Below are positions 8,637-19,554 of a DNA stretch of 64,000 nucleotides, piece by piece. Location of the stretch: the NCBI GenBank assembly GCA_018806915.1, contig JAGKQI010000090.1, positions 496,001 through 560,000 on the forward strand, read 5' to 3'. Source of the DNA: Phytophthora colocasiae (lineage: Eukaryota; Oomycota; Peronosporomycetes; Peronosporales; Peronosporaceae). The notes beneath the pieces were generated by a model that made no database searches, was not told the DNA's origin, and saw only the letters and a list, made by a program, of their open reading frames with translations. Positions within the stretch are counted from its first letter, which is position 1, and each line of letters begins with the position of its first letter. Both the position numbers and the translations under genes were made by a program.

Positions 8637-9970
8637 GGCACATACATAATAAAGGCCCGCATGTATACAGACTGTATACATCCGGATTCGCAGTGCATTT
8701 TGCTCTCACTTACATTTGCTGCCACCGCAAACCCGCCCAGCCATGGCGCCTCCCGATGCCCACGAGTACGACCTTAGTGTCGACTCGGGGCATTTCACTT
8801 TCAACACGGTCATGTTCGCATGCGCTACGGAGGAGGGTGCTCTTACGTGGTGCATGCGAGCCGGTTTGATTGCCGAATCGATGTCCTGCCCCCAGTGCGG
8901 CGGCGAGATGCGGCGCCAAGGCAAGCGCTGGCGCTGTAACCGCTCCGGCTGCCGGCTGCAGCGCAGCGTTCGAGCGAACTCGTTCTTCGCGCGTTCGAGG
9001 GCTCCGCTGTCGAAGCTCGTGAAGGTGCTATACTTTTGGGCCAGCCGCACGCACGTGGGCGAGGCCGCTCAGCACGTGGAGCTGACGCCTACCGCGGCTG
9101 GCCAATGGTATATGTACGCGAGGGACATTTGCTCAGCGGAGATGAATTTGTGTGATATGCGAGTAAGTACAATTGTATTTACGTATTTTATTGTGTTATC
9201 TAAGTCCCCGTGCTCGTACAGGTTGGTGGTGAGGGCCACGTGGTGGAAATTGACGAAACCAGTATGAAGAAGAAGCAGAAGTACCACCGGGGAACTCAGC
9301 ACCCCGACTTCTGGGTCTTCGGGGGCGTTGATCGCACCACGAAGAAGTGGTTTGCACGTGTGGTGTTTGAGGACAGAACGAAACCAACTTTGTCTAAGTG
9401 CATCAAAGAGTGCATTAAGCCAGGGTACGTTCAAGATATACTGATTTACGATGTAATTGCAATGTGTGTACTGACATAAATTATTACAGGACTTTGATCA
9501 TGTCCGACATGTTCAAGTCGTACGTGACGGAGGTACAGAGCGGGCCGAACAAGGGCTTACTTCACACACTCGAGAACAACCGATACTTGGCCGGGATGGG
9601 CTACAGCCATCAGTGGGTTAACCACTCTAAGAATTTCGTAGACCCCTCCACCGGCGCCCATACAAACCGGATTGAGGGGGTTTGGGAGGTGAAGATAAAG
9701 GCACGCCTGAAAAGTGAGCGGGGCATGCGGAAGAGCGTCGTCCCTCAGTACCTCGATGAATGCCTGTGGCGATCTTGGTACTTCAATCAAACCAAGACGC
9801 CACAGGCAAGCCAGTACTTCCATGGACTAGTGCTGGGAATTCGGCGCAAGTATCAGTTGTGATGTATACTTAGCTGTAAAGGGTAATCTACTAGCGGGGT
9901 TGCTTTGCTGTATATCCGGATACTCTCTGGTGAGGTCTGTATACATGCGGGCCTTTATTATGTATGTGCC
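8637..9970 (+). mobile_element. Merlin-type DNA transposon, apparently complete
   Basis: The 36-bp terminal inverted repeats (8637-8672 and 9935-9970) are identical and begin GGCACATACATAATAAAGGC. The direct 8-bp duplication CCTGAACA flanks the element (8629-8636 and 9971-9978), as expected for Merlin/IS1016 elements (8-9 bp). The inside holds one undamaged spliced transposase gene. Identical termini and intact coding suggest recent activity. Confidence 0.92.
8743..9862 (+). CDS. Merlin (IS1016/ISXO2-like) transposase, three exons
   Basis: DDE transposase of the Merlin superfamily. Exons are 8743-9162, 9222-9424 and 9490-9862, with GT-AG introns of 59 and 65 bp (GTAAGT...CAG and GTACGT...CAG). 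The join keeps one frame of 331 codons. The N-terminal region has a zinc-binding motif with CPQCGG and a later CNRSGC. The catalytic domain has VEIDET (first Asp), MSDMF (second Asp) and the NRIEGVWE signature of the IS1016 family with the terminal Glu. It ends RRKYQL just inside the right inverted repeat. No stop or frameshift is present, unlike most transposases nearby, so this copy may be autonomous. Confidence 0.88.
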
Positions 9971-9978
9971 CCTGAACA

Positions 9979-10348
9979 CAGCCCAAGATCCTCTATACAT
10001 GTACATGTACTCTATCCGTCTGAAAATTAGCAACTATTCTAAACAGTAAAACTTGAATTCCACTGTACCATGTGTACAAAAAGCAAATCTTCTAGGTGTA
10101 CATTTTTACTGTTGCTACAGTAGCTACTGTACTGAAGTATTTGGTTCTTACCGGTATCAACACTTGTGATGTGATACCAATACATGTATTAAACAAGAAG
10201 AAGTTGATAAACAATTTAATGGGCAACTTGTTTCGCTAGCTACCTACTGGTTTGGGAGATCGAAAACCTTTTCTTTTGAAGAACTGAAATCTTTGAATGT
10301 TCGTTCAGCTACTAAGTTGTATTAATACTAGTTCCTAAGTATTGTACA
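9979..10348. other. Spacer between Merlin and Tc1 element, nothing recognised
   Basis: AT-rich sequence with no long frames, inverted repeats or RNA genes recognised. Confidence 0.4.
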
Positions 10349-10459
10349 CTCCGCGACAGGATAGATCGGCCACCTGTGTCGGCGGTCATAACTCGGTCAA
10401 CTTTAGGAGTTGTAGCCTGCTATTTACATCTATTTCAGTGTGAAGCGGTGTTTGTGCTA

Positions 10460-11930
10460 CACTCAGCGACAAAACCTTTGGGACAGTGACATTTTGGGCC
10501 ATAACTTAGTTTCTAGGACGAGTTAGACGATGCTATTTAGATATGTTTCGGCGGTTTGATAGGTGAATAAGGGTCTTGTGATGCTGACCTGGATTTCAAA
10601 TAACTACGGGGCTGGCATACAACGACCCCAAATCGCCACCGCGACAAAACTTTGTGACAACACGCTGACTTGGTTTCACTATAGTTAGGAATTGGAGAAC
10701 TGGCTTCATTGTACTATTTTCACTATGGGGCGGGGTACACCCATTACCGACGAAGAGCGCGGGCGCATGAAGGGCCTCCACGAGAGCGGCCGCATCGTCC
10801 GGGATTGCCCAGCATCTTAAGCGCTCCCCCAATGGAGTTAGCTACGCCCTGAAGAGTTCTAGGAAGAAGGAGAAGAAAGGCGGCCGTCCGCCAACGCTCT
10901 CCGAGCGACAGGTCCGGCCACGGGGAACTTTTCTGCTGCTGAGCTGAAGGCTGAGTACAAGCTAGAGTGCTCGGTACGTACCGTGCAGAAACTTCTGTCT
11001 CGAACGGACTTCCTCTCCTACTCTAAAATGGACCGTACACTGCCACTGACTAAGGAGCACAAGACTGCTCGCCTTGAGTTCGCTGAGAGGCTCTCAACAG
11101 CGGCCCAGAAGGAGGTGGTCTGGCCGTTGATCATCTTTTCCGACGAAAAGAAGTTCAACTTAGACGGGCCCGACGGGTTCAAGAACTACTGGAGAGATCT
11201 AAGGAGCCCTCCCCGACGTTGCATGCGACGCCAAAACGGAGGAGGGTCTCTAATGGTGTGGGGAGCGTTTGGGGTTAAGGGGAAATCCGATCTCGTGGTC
11301 CTAAAGGGACGCCAGAACTCTCTGAGCTACATCTATACTATCTCTGAGCATCTGCTCCCGTTTGCGCACCGCAATTACGGTACTGACTTCGTCTTCATGC
11401 AGGACAACGCCTCTATTCATGCATCGGATGAAACCAAGTCGTTTTTCGAAGAGATCGGGGTGCGGCTACTAGACTGGCCCACTCGCTCCCCCGACCTCAA
11501 TCCCATTGAAAATGTTTGGTCAATTTTGGCTCGAAAGGTCTACACCCACGGCAAGCAGTACAGCTCTGTGCCTGAGCTTACTGCTGCAGTGATGTCGGCG
11601 TGGTAATCAGTAACGATGAAGGAGCTGCTTTATCTGATGGAGAGCATGCCAGCAAGATGCTTCAAGGTCGGGATCAAGAAAGGGGACGCAATCCCATATT
11701 AGGCCTATAGTGAAACTAAGTCAAAGTTTGTCCCAAAGTTTTGTCGCGGTGCTGTCTGCGGTTCCTTGTATGCTAGCCTATCGTAGTTCTGCAAAACCTA
11801 GGTCAGCGTCACAAACTCCGTATTACTCTATCTATCAGCGCGAACATATCTAAATAGCATCGTCTAACTCGTCCTAGAAGCTAAGTTATGGCCCAAAATG
11901 TCACTGTCCCAAAGGTTTTGTCGCTGAGTG
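10460..11930 (+). mobile_element. Nested Tc1/mariner transposon
   Basis: The ends CACTCAGCGACAAAACC (10460) and their inverse (to 11930) are part of inverted repeats of about 90-100 bp. TA duplications lie at 10458-10459 and 11931-11932. The insertion sits in the left arm of the IR/DR element, and the matching right arm supplies the empty site. The inside carries one decayed transposase. Confidence 0.85.
10724..11701 (+). pseudogene. Tc1 transposase (DD34E), broken
   Basis: It begins at ATG 10724 with a helix-turn-helix region (TDEERGRMKGLHESG). The frame breaks at about 10800 (TAA at about 10818) and again near 10915. From 10983 it is open through the catalytic domain: FSDEKKFNLDG (first Asp), MQDNASIHAS (second Asp) and SPDLNPIENVW (Glu, 34 residues after the second Asp). 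A TAA at about 11604 interrupts the conserved AWNS-type C terminus, and homology continues to MESMPARCFKV and a stop near 11700. The catalytic triad is present but the gene cannot make a full protein. Confidence 0.85.
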
Positions 11931-12060
11931 TAACGAGCTGGATATTGCAGTTCATTACTTTTGGCACTGCGACAGGTTAAATCGGCCACCCCAGACAATA
12001 CAAAAATCAAGTATTGAGTTTCGAAATGATTGTATCAGTAGTGAGGCGACTGATTGTGGC

Positions 12061-12573
12061 GTTCTCGGCGCCTACTTTAAAAAGAAAAAGCCCCGCCCTC
12101 CCCAGAAGAAGCCCCGCCTAACTGATATTGAGCGGGGAAGGATTCAAGGCCTGCATGAAGCGGGCGTTAGCGCTCGAGACATCGCGCTGCTGACAGTGCG
12201 CAGCCCAGGCACAGTCGCCCGCACTGTAGCTCCAGATTCTACCACGATCCCCAAGCGCCCAGGCCCCCAACCTACCCTGACGGACCGTGAGTCGCGACGT
12301 CTGCTGTGCGAAGCGTCCAAGGGTAATTTCTCGGCTGCCAAGCTCAAGGCAGAGCTGCAACTCGCAGATTCCGTGCGTACCATCCAGCGCACCCTTTCTA
12401 GGGTGGACTGGTTGGTGTACATCAAGATGGAGAACATGTTGCCTCTAAAACCGGAGGACATGGCAGCTCGCAAAGCGTGGGTTAGAGCCATGCTGGCATG
12501 GGATTCAATCCCATTAGCTCTACTTGAGACCCTCATCCAGTCGATGCCGCGTCGATGCGTAGAAGTAAGTTGA
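12061..12573 (+). pseudogene. Internally deleted Tc1 transposase
   Basis: This lies in the core of the IR/DR element. The open frame gives the N-terminal helix-turn-helix region (LTDIERGRIQGLHEAG, then a second DNA-binding half ending near KPEDMAARKAW). It then passes directly to the family C terminus (SIPLALLETLIQSMPRRCVEV). The entire catalytic region with the D, D and E residues is missing in frame. The copy can only have moved with help from another element. Confidence 0.8.
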
Positions 12574-12840
12574 TAAAAAAGGAAATAGTCACTACTGATA
12601 CAATCATTTAGAAACGAAGTACTTGATTTTTGTATAGTATTGGGTGGCTGATTTAACCTGTCGCAGTGCCAAAATAAAAGTACTCCTCTGTATGGTAGCC
12701 ACGCAATGAATTGCAATTCCAGCTCGTTAGCACAAACACCTGAAATAGATGTAAAACATATTTAAATAGCAGGCTACAAATCCTAAAATTGACCGAGTTA
12801 TGACCGTCGACACAGGTGGCCGATCTATCCTGTCGCGGAA

Positions 12841-13088
12841 TGTAGTCCAGGCAGTGCCTGGACTACAGTACAGTTAAACCTGTACTAAATGATAAGTCCC
12901 GTGGACCAACGTGATATCATGTACAGCAATAATATCGAGTTGTAGAGCAGCACCCTCGTCCTCGAAGCAAATATCCTATTCGATCTTATCTCTACGACCG
13001 AGGACAATTATCACCAAATTGCCACCACAACTACTGAGCACCGCGACGCTGGAAGCGCGGCAACTAGTGTCATTTTCTCATTTTCACC
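12841..13088. other. Short spacer, nothing recognised
   Basis: Begins with a short palindromic CAGGCAGTGCCTG (12849-12861). No gene recognised. Confidence 0.3.
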
Positions 13089-13259
13089 ATGGGTCGTAAG
13101 CAGAAGCACGTCGGCAACCTAACGTTCGAGCAGAAGAAAAGATCTGCATTTGGCACGACGATCATCCATGACCCAAACTGAACTCGCTGAGAATGCCAAA
13201 AAGGAGCTTGTGCTCGACATACAGCCTGGAAAGCCGACAAAGACTTCGTATCACCTATA
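13089..13259 (+). pseudogene. N-terminal relic of a pogo/Tc5-like transposase
   Basis: From ATG 13089 the sequence encodes NLTFEQKKR. After a one-base shift it gives a HPSMTQTELAENAKKE segment and then QPGK. This is the CENP-B-like N-terminal helix-turn-helix seen in pogo/Tc5 transposases. Nothing of the catalytic domain follows. The family call rests on this motif only. Confidence 0.5.
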
Positions 13260-13832
13260 ACAGGATATATCGTTGTGCAATAATCATTTAGTACATGTTT
13301 TAACTGTACAACTTAGTAAACCAATCCAAATACGTGCGGCGCTTTGGATTTTTACCGCGAAATTTGCAGCTGGTACATGTACAGTTTACTTTGAAGTACA
13401 TGTATGGAGTGCGAGAAACGTTGAGCAGTGCAGGAACTATCGAGTAATCCGAAGGCGCGGAGATACTTGCTCTGCCGCCTTCGGACTGACACTGCATGTA
13501 GCGCTTGGTTTCAGAAATGATATGTACTACTACGCTGCGCGACAGATTAGATCGGACACCTACAAAAGTTGCTGTGGCTGCGTCAATTTTCCGAGTTGAA
13601 CCATACTGTTTAGATTTATGCGGGATACAACCATGAGAAAGACGTGGCTGGTGCTAACGAACGTGAATTTAATCTCTGTAGGGTACCTCCCATACAACTT
13701 TCCACTGCGACAAATTAAATCGGACAAAAAACCACTACAAAGGTCAAGTATAATCAGAATGTATGTCAATAGAAATTGATGGTGCATGTAGACCCTTGTG
13801 CTCTGGTTGAGTTCAGTTGCCACACATTATAC

Positions 13833-14847
13833 ATGATGCTTCACCCACAGAAGCCCCGCCTAACCGAACGGGAAAGAGGGAAGATCGACGGAATGTTTGA
13901 AGCCGGAAAGAGCAAGCGCAGCATCGCACGTAGTCTGAACAGAAGGCCCGACACCATTTGTCGCGCGTTGGCCCCTCATCCTCCTCCAAAAGCTCGAATG
14001 GACGCTAAACCCCACAAGCGCCGTGGGCCGCGTCCGTACTTACTGAGCGCGACCTCAGGCGCCTTGTCCGCTTAGCAGCGCGAGGAGAGCACTCAGCCTC
14101 CCAGCTGAAAGATGAGCTCCAGCTCAATGCTCACGTGAGGACAAGTTGTGACTTACCACGTGCGCTAAATGCAGCCTAGACCATAACCGAACCACCACAT
14201 GCCTGCCTTCGTTTCGTAGTACGTGGTGGCCGACGCATATCCCGCCAATAGTTTTGAAAGCCATCGGGACCGTCCAGATTCCATTCCTTCTCGTCTGAGA
14301 AGATAATGGAATCCCAAAAGGCCCGCTATCCTTGAGCAGAAGGTTTTCTCGAGCCCACGCCCTGCGTTTGTCTTTGTCCTCCGCCTTCGAGCGTCGTATG
14401 ATCACTAGCGTCCACCTTTGCTAGGACATGTTGTATAGTGTTGTTTTGACTGGCAAGCAGAACTAGGATGACTACGTGTAAACATTGTCCGAGTTTCGGC
14501 TTCCTTTTGCTCATCTAAACTACGGTACAGACTTTATCTTTCAGCAAGATAATGCCAGTATTCACACCTCAGCCCGCACGAAGGACTTATTTGCTGACCA
14601 AGAAATCACGGTGCTTGACTGGCCATCTAAGTCACCGGATTTAAATCTGATAGAAAATTTGTGGTCAATCATGAGCAAAAGAGTTTACAATAACGGCAAG
14701 CAGTTCGATAAGGTACCTGATCTGAAGGAAGCGCTATTCGACGCCTGGAATTCTATCCCAACGGCGATGTTGCAGTCTCTCGTAGAATCAATGCCTCGGC
14801 GTTGCGTAGAAGTAATCGGTGTGAATGGAGATAGAACACGTTACTAA
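13833..14847 (+). pseudogene. Tc1 transposase with an inverted middle
   Basis: The N-terminal helix-turn-helix portion (13833 to about 14135, with a frameshift near 14045) and the C-terminal portion with the second Asp and the Glu (QQDNASIHTS, LIENLW; about 14460-14847) both read on the plus strand. The part between them, including the first catalytic Asp, reads on the minus strand (about 14136-14450). The gene cannot be expressed as one protein. Compared with the copy at 10724-11701, little sequence is missing, so the middle was flipped rather than deleted. Confidence 0.8.
14136..14450 (-). other. Inverted internal segment of the Tc1 transposase
   Basis: On the minus strand this encodes, across frameshifts, the transposase section from a QHVLAKVD-like helix through a SDEKEWNLDG motif and a GGSVMVW motif to a KSQLV end. 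In the neighbouring copy the same section reads in the same direction as its flanks. Breakpoints are placed to within about 15 bp by where the homology changes strand. Confidence 0.75.
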
Positions 14848-15096
14848 ATAAATTATACTTGACCTTTGTTTAGGTGTTTTTGTCCGATTTAATTTGTCGC
14901 AGTGCTGAAAATGGAAAGTTGTATGGTAGGTACCCTACAGATATTAAATTCACGTTCGTTAGCACCAGCCACGTCTTTCTCATGACTGTATACCGCATAC
15001 TACTCCGATCTACAACAGTTGTCAAGTACCACTCTTATAGCTAAACCGAAACTGCTGTCCAGTAAAATGACTTGACTCTATTATGCTGTTACAAAG

Positions 15097-15928
15097 TTAA
15101 GCCGGCTGCAATTGCGACGGAGTAGTCTTGTTCACTGACACATTCTTTAGCATCAGAGTACCGGCAGGTCTGTTGCGGCTACTTCTTGCCGCAGGTGCGT
15201 ACTCAATGAAGGGCCAAATCCCAAGTTTGCCATCGAAATGGCGTCTTGCGGAAGCATCCCAGCGAGGACGTGCCACAGCTGCGAGGAGGAACATCACCTT
15301 GCCAATGAAACGCTTGCTCTGAAGTGTGCGCTCTGGAAGGTGCTCGTCTGGAAGAAGGACAAAACGCTTTGCTACCTCAGTCATGTAGAATAGCTTTTCG
15401 TCCACATGGACGACACCATACATGTCGTTAAACAGACATGACGTTCTATCTACATAACTGAGGCAGTGAAGCAACCTCTGTTGATTGTTCGCATCCGTGA
15501 GGCGGGATTTGGTCACGCTTGTGGCAACTCGGGCCTTGCCTTGCTTGATTCTGCGCTGCAGTGTAGTGGCCGGCACGCCACATGCTGCTGCAGCCTCGCG
15601 AACGGTGGAGCGTTGATTGAGCGGAACGGTTGGCAACTGTTCCAGAGATGCGCTATAGTCGACTGGATGTCGGCCTGTTTAAGGGCTTCAACGTGTCGGC
15701 GGCGTAGAAGCCGGTGGCTTCGGGAAACCGCTTAGCTCTCTGCCACACTCGCGAAATTGTCCACGGGTGGACTCTGTGTCTTTTTGCCACTGTGGAGAGG
15801 ATACCTTTGGGTAGATCCCCGTTGACTGATTGCTTGAGCAGCTCACTGACTATACAGCGTCTTTCATCGTTGGTTAGCTCTTTGCGGTGGTGGCTGGCTG
15901 ACGATGTGCATGGTAGGATTGGACACAA
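15097..15928 (-). pseudogene. Plant-type mariner-like transposase, C-terminally truncated
   Basis: Two frames (15928-15653 and 15636-15097) form one gene with a break near 15645. The first gives the helix-turn-helix region (LTNDERRCIVSELL, HRVHPWTISRVWQRA). The second has the VHVDEKLFYMT motif with the first catalytic Asp, and KVMFLLAAVARPR, both typical of plant-type mariner-like elements. The second and third catalytic residues are missing because the gene ends about where the mid-domain should continue. No target duplication was found. Confidence 0.8.
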
Positions 15929-16147
15929 CAGCGGGGTTTGAAGGGGAGAGGCGAAATCTTTAGTGAGTCATTGCTGAGAGTGATCTGGCAAGCCCTCGAT
16001 CCACTGCCAACCATTCATCACTGGCAAAGCGCACACCATTCGATTCGTGTTGCTCTCCTTTTTCAATATCTACCAATTAGGTTGCTGTTGTAACCAATTT
16101 GACTTATTTTTGTAGCAAGACGTAGTTTCCTGGCTATCCCTTTTTTT

Positions 16148-16200
16148 GGGTCAAACTCTGCGCAGGTTAACTCCTGCGCAACTTGCGCAGAGTTTGACCC
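16148..16200. repeat. Inverted repeat shared with a MITE at 43.3 kb
   Basis: GGGTCAAACTCTGCGCA (16148-16164) is exactly inverted at 16184-16200. The preceding T-run and the interior (CAGGTTAACTCCTGCGCAAC) resemble the minus strand near 43,265-43,345. It is probably the core of the same MITE family. Confidence 0.7.
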
Positions 16201-16797
16201 TTGAAGAGGTCATTATTTTATCAAGTGATAAAACTGTACAAATTATTTTTCTTCCACCTGAAATTTTATTTTTTATTTGAGGTGAAAGTATAAAAGGTAT
16301 GTTTGTTTGCTCTGTAAGTTTAGTATGCCTATAGGGCGTGCGCTTAGATAGGCCGTTGCTTTTATCGGCTCAAACCCCAGTTCTGTAGAGAAGCTCGATG
16401 CTTGAGGTAAGTGTCGTGTGCGATTTGAGACATAACCAAGGACCTGGGTCGGCCGTCACGCTATCGGAGTGAGTCTCTTGTGATCAGATTTGACTTGACT
16501 ATTACGAGTAATAACCCACCGTGACAGTTCAGTCGCTAAGTCGTTTGACAGATGGTAAACGTGATTAATCCCTGGTCACAAACGTTTTCAGTTGGTTTGA
16601 GCCTCTACCTTTGTACGTTTTGGCAATATCAAAGCAATATAGTGGAATCAAGGCATTTTTATACTTTCTAAAATTTTGGAAGCCAATACAACTCTAAAAA
16701 AAGTATGCATCAAATTCATGTTTATTATTCTGTGTTGTTTGATTTCACTGAATGTAAGAATGCAAATTAAAAGAAGAGAGAACTTTAGGCTACTTTT
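16201..16797. other. AT-rich stretch, no gene recognised
   Basis: A short open frame (from 16676) has no recognisable domain. Nothing else supported. Confidence 0.35.
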
Positions 16798-17235
16798 TTT
16801 TAGTACTCCGGTGACATCCCTCTTTTGTGATCGCTGTTGGAATCTTCATCGCTATCCGAATCCGAAGCGTCCGATCCAGAATCGCCCACAAAGTCCGAGT
16901 CCGACTCGAATCTTGGTGCTTGTTGGGGGTCAGCGTGTTCTGGAGCTCTGGTCCTACGGTTGAAAATATCATCGATGAGGCGTACATTTTCGCGACTCTG
17001 ACGCTCGATGACACTGATGAACTTGATCACGTTAGGATATGGCACTGGAAACGCTTCGTTGAGAGTTCGGTTGTTCCGTTCGAGAGGGTTATTCGTTCAA
17101 TTCACGATGTCTTCGTTCACAGAGGGCGGTTTTTGGTGTTACTTCGTCAATACTACGTCGATTTCTACGAAATTTGGAAGCTCCCAAGCTGTTACAACTG
17201 ACTGTATGCGGTAAGCCAGCTGCTTGATCTCCTCA
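16798..17235 (-). pseudogene. C-terminal relic of a MULE transposase
   Basis: On the minus strand the region reads TNNPLERNNRTLNEAF followed by VIKFISVIERQSRE, as in the conserved C-terminal part of MuDR-type transposases (NNPLERFNR holds the catalytic Glu). It ends with an acidic Ser/Asp tail (GSDASDSDSDEDSNSD). Stop codons lie upstream in the same frame and the rest of the gene is absent. Confidence 0.6.
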
Positions 17236-17441
17236 GACCTTGCATACTAGATGCGATGTTATTTTGTGTCGCAACCCTAACGCCATTTTAGCCACTGACA
17301 ACAGGATATTTGAACCGTGTGAATACATATATGTTGACATTATATACCATTCAATTTATTACGTTATACAGGTGACTGTTTTATCTCCGCCGCAAATCGG
17401 AGTCAAAAATTGCAATACCACTGCAGAATTCACATTCAGAG

Positions 17442-18605
17442 ATGGCGTCCAAGCGCCGCAGCAAGAATCCTCGTCGAGGCCAAGCTGACGCAGACAGCGA
17501 TCGAGTATGTGAAAGATAACCGCAGTGGGGCTCTTACCATAGGAGAAAAGCTCGACATACTTGCATTGCAGGCCAATTTCCGTAGGGAAGTGCAGCCAAA
17601 AAACGAGGGAGTGACCAACAAAATCGCTCGATTACTCAACCGCTCAAACAAAACGGTCGGAGATGTTTGGTCTGCGTATGTGCTGACGGATACGTTGTTG
17701 CTGCTGCCCTTCCGGCAAACAGAGAGGACAAAATGACACGACTTTCGCGATCGTTGGCAATGCAAGCCTCTGTGCGTGACTTTATTCGTTGTCGCTGTGA
17801 GACCCGGACTAGAACGACAGCTAAAGGTGTGATGCATTTGTTAGTTGAAATGGAGTATTTAGTGGTTGAAATACGCCTCAAAATCAGCTTTACGAACCGT
17901 GCAACGCAATCTGAAGGGGAAAGGGTTTGATAGAGGTGCTCATAAAGGAAAATGATTGAAGCTGTCTGCTACTAATAACTTGGCGAAGGCAGAATACATT
18001 CAGCAAATGACCAACAGTGAATGTTCATCGCGGCGTACTGTGTATCTTAATGAGAGTTACATACACCAGCACTATGCACGCCACAACGACTCGCTATTTG
18101 ATCCGACGGATACAAGAAGCGTCAAAGCTAATAATAAGGGAAGGAGGCTTTGCTTTATAGCTGCAATTTTGGACAAAGATCGCTCAGTAGATGATAACGA
18201 TCGTACATCAGAACAAACGGCTCAGCTGCTGCCAGATACGACGGACATTTTTGAGAGGGGAAAACAGACAAAAGACTACCATGGAATGTTTTGTAGCGAT
18301 TATTTCGTCGAGTGGATGGAAAAATTGCTAGGTATGTTAAATACTATGGGGCTCAAAAGCTGTGTTATCGTGATGGACAATGCCAAATACCACAACGTGC
18401 TGCCTAAATCGACACCTAAGTCAGGCATTGCACGGGTAAAAATGCTGGATTCTATGCGAGAATATGGTCTGGAAGACCCTGAAAATGCAACAAAGCCAAT
18501 TTTGTGGGAAATTCTGTCTAGCTACATCAAAGCACAAGTCGTTCCTGTGGTAGTTAGCATGGCACGAGCAAAAGGTCATGATGTGGTTTCACCCCTCCAT
18601 ACCAT
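17442..18605 (+). pseudogene. IS630/Tc1-like (DDE_3-type) transposase, truncated
   Basis: ATG 17442 opens a basic N terminus (ASKRRSKNPRRG). After a frameshift it gives a helix-turn-helix segment (LTIGEKLDILAL, then IARLLNRSNKTVGDVW). From about 17960 the catalytic domain reads YLNESYIHQHYARHNDSLF, GRRLCFIAAIL and KSCVIVMDNAKYHNVLP, the last holding the second acidic residue. Homology stops abruptly after GHDVV near 18,600. The final catalytic motif (expected around a PIE-type signature) is missing, and the sequence beyond is unrelated. Confidence 0.75.
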
Positions 18606-18965
18606 AAGGGTGCCGACACGGACCGACACCGTGCCTACGCACTCTGATTGGCAAAAAAAACTGTGCGTCCTATTTATTGATTGCTCCCGATCTGCACATC
18701 CCTTCCGGTGCCCAGATGGGGAGCAATCAATCTGGCAGTTGATTGCCAATGCACGTTGGCAACGCGTTACATTGCGTAACTGCCAAGGCACAACCGTTTT
18801 TCGCGTAGTTACATGCACATCAACTGCAACCTTAAAGATTAATGGACAGCATTTATTGACTGCTTTAGCTCGACCTCTTTCCTTCTCACTGTTGCTTTTG
18901 CGTTCACTCGAGCCGGCGTTCTGCTAGCTACCGTACTCCGGGAACGTGTCGGTGCAAAGCTTAAG
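18606..18965. other. Unrelated segment abutting the truncated transposase
   Basis: Begins with a GTGCCGACACGGACCGACAC palindrome-like stretch. It also contains an imperfect inverted repeat of about 18 bp (ATTGATTGCTCCC at 18676 and GGGGAGCAATCAAT near 18718). It may be an inserted short element, but no duplication was found. Confidence 0.35.
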
Positions 18966-19027
18966 TTGGGTGCCTGGGTGCGCGTCTCTCTCCACTTCCG
19001 GCGATCTGCTAGAAACACCGGACAGAG

Positions 19028-19554
19028 ATGCAATCCAACGAAAAGAGAGAACGGAGGACAAGGAGCGGTCCAATTTGCAAGAACCAGAGCGGAACGAGTG
19101 AGAAGTATTCCCTCTGTGGGCTGTATTCAGTCAACAACGCTGTTCAAAGCCGCGACTTTCTATCAATCGAAGAGCTAGCTCCAATTGTGCACCGTCTAAA
19201 CGCGGCTGCTGAGGAGCGGGGATCTGATTCCCATGGAGACGTCAAGTACGGCGGCTACTCGACTGCTGCCTGCATGAAGCGCTTCGCACCAAGGGCTACC
19301 AGCTTAGGTATTTGGATAAAAAAAGTACGTTTAACTATAGCGCTAAGAAGTGGTTTAAGAAGCTAGCTCTATCTAAGGTTAAGCATTTAATCATTATTAG
19401 AAGAGCCTCTGGTCAGGAAGAGGGGACCTGGCACTGCATTGCTCGTGCTGAAGTGGGCAAAAAGGTCTACTTCACCGACTCAGATGAGTTTGACTACAAG
19501 CCAAGCACTGAAGCTGGCTTACGTCACTTCTTTGCAGAGGTATCGGGTATTTAA
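19028..19554 (+). pseudogene. Josephin-like cysteine protease ORF, one frameshift
   Basis: Two overlapping frames (19028-19366 and 19312-19554) read as one protein of about 170 aa, broken by a single-base shift near 19275. The first has KYSLCGLYSVNNAV, resembling the catalytic-Cys motif of Josephin-type deubiquitinases (CG-hydrophobic-x-x-NN). It is followed by an FLSIEELAPIVHRLN helix and a GGYS motif. The second has IIIRRASG, GTWHCIA and VYFTDSDEF, in place of the HW...D catalytic triad region. The layout fits a small ubiquitin-directed or self-processing protease. The assignment is by motif order, not by search. It lies about 380 bp from Crypton 1, convergent with it. Confidence 0.5.

Larger units (their letters stand above)
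10349..12840 (+). mobile_element. Tc1-type transposon with IR/DR ends, containing a nested Tc1
   Basis: The outer ends share CCGCGACAGGATAGATCGG (10351 and, inverted, 12838), each preceded by TA. Inverted arms continue for more than 150 bp to a second, internal copy of the motif (CACTGCGACAGGTTAAATCG, about 11965 and, inverted, about 12669). Long inverted repeats each holding two direct repeats are the IR/DR layout known from Sleeping Beauty-type Tc1 elements. The left arm is split at a TA by another element (10460-11930). The right arm retains the uninterrupted GTGCTAACGAGCTGG, which is the empty-site sequence. Confidence 0.75.
13533..15018 (+). mobile_element. Second IR/DR Tc1 element, right end altered
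   Basis: The left outer end GCGACAGATTAGATCGGACA (13538 on) follows a TA. An inner repeat CACTGCGACAAATTAAATCG starts at 13703 and recurs inverted to 14904. The arm sequence between them is repeated, inverted, from 14905 to about 14995. The right outer repeat is missing: after about 14998 the sequence turns into ACTACTCCGATCTACAACAG, which in the related MITE at 43.3 kb lies deeper inside. The right end has therefore been rearranged or replaced. Confidence 0.7.
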
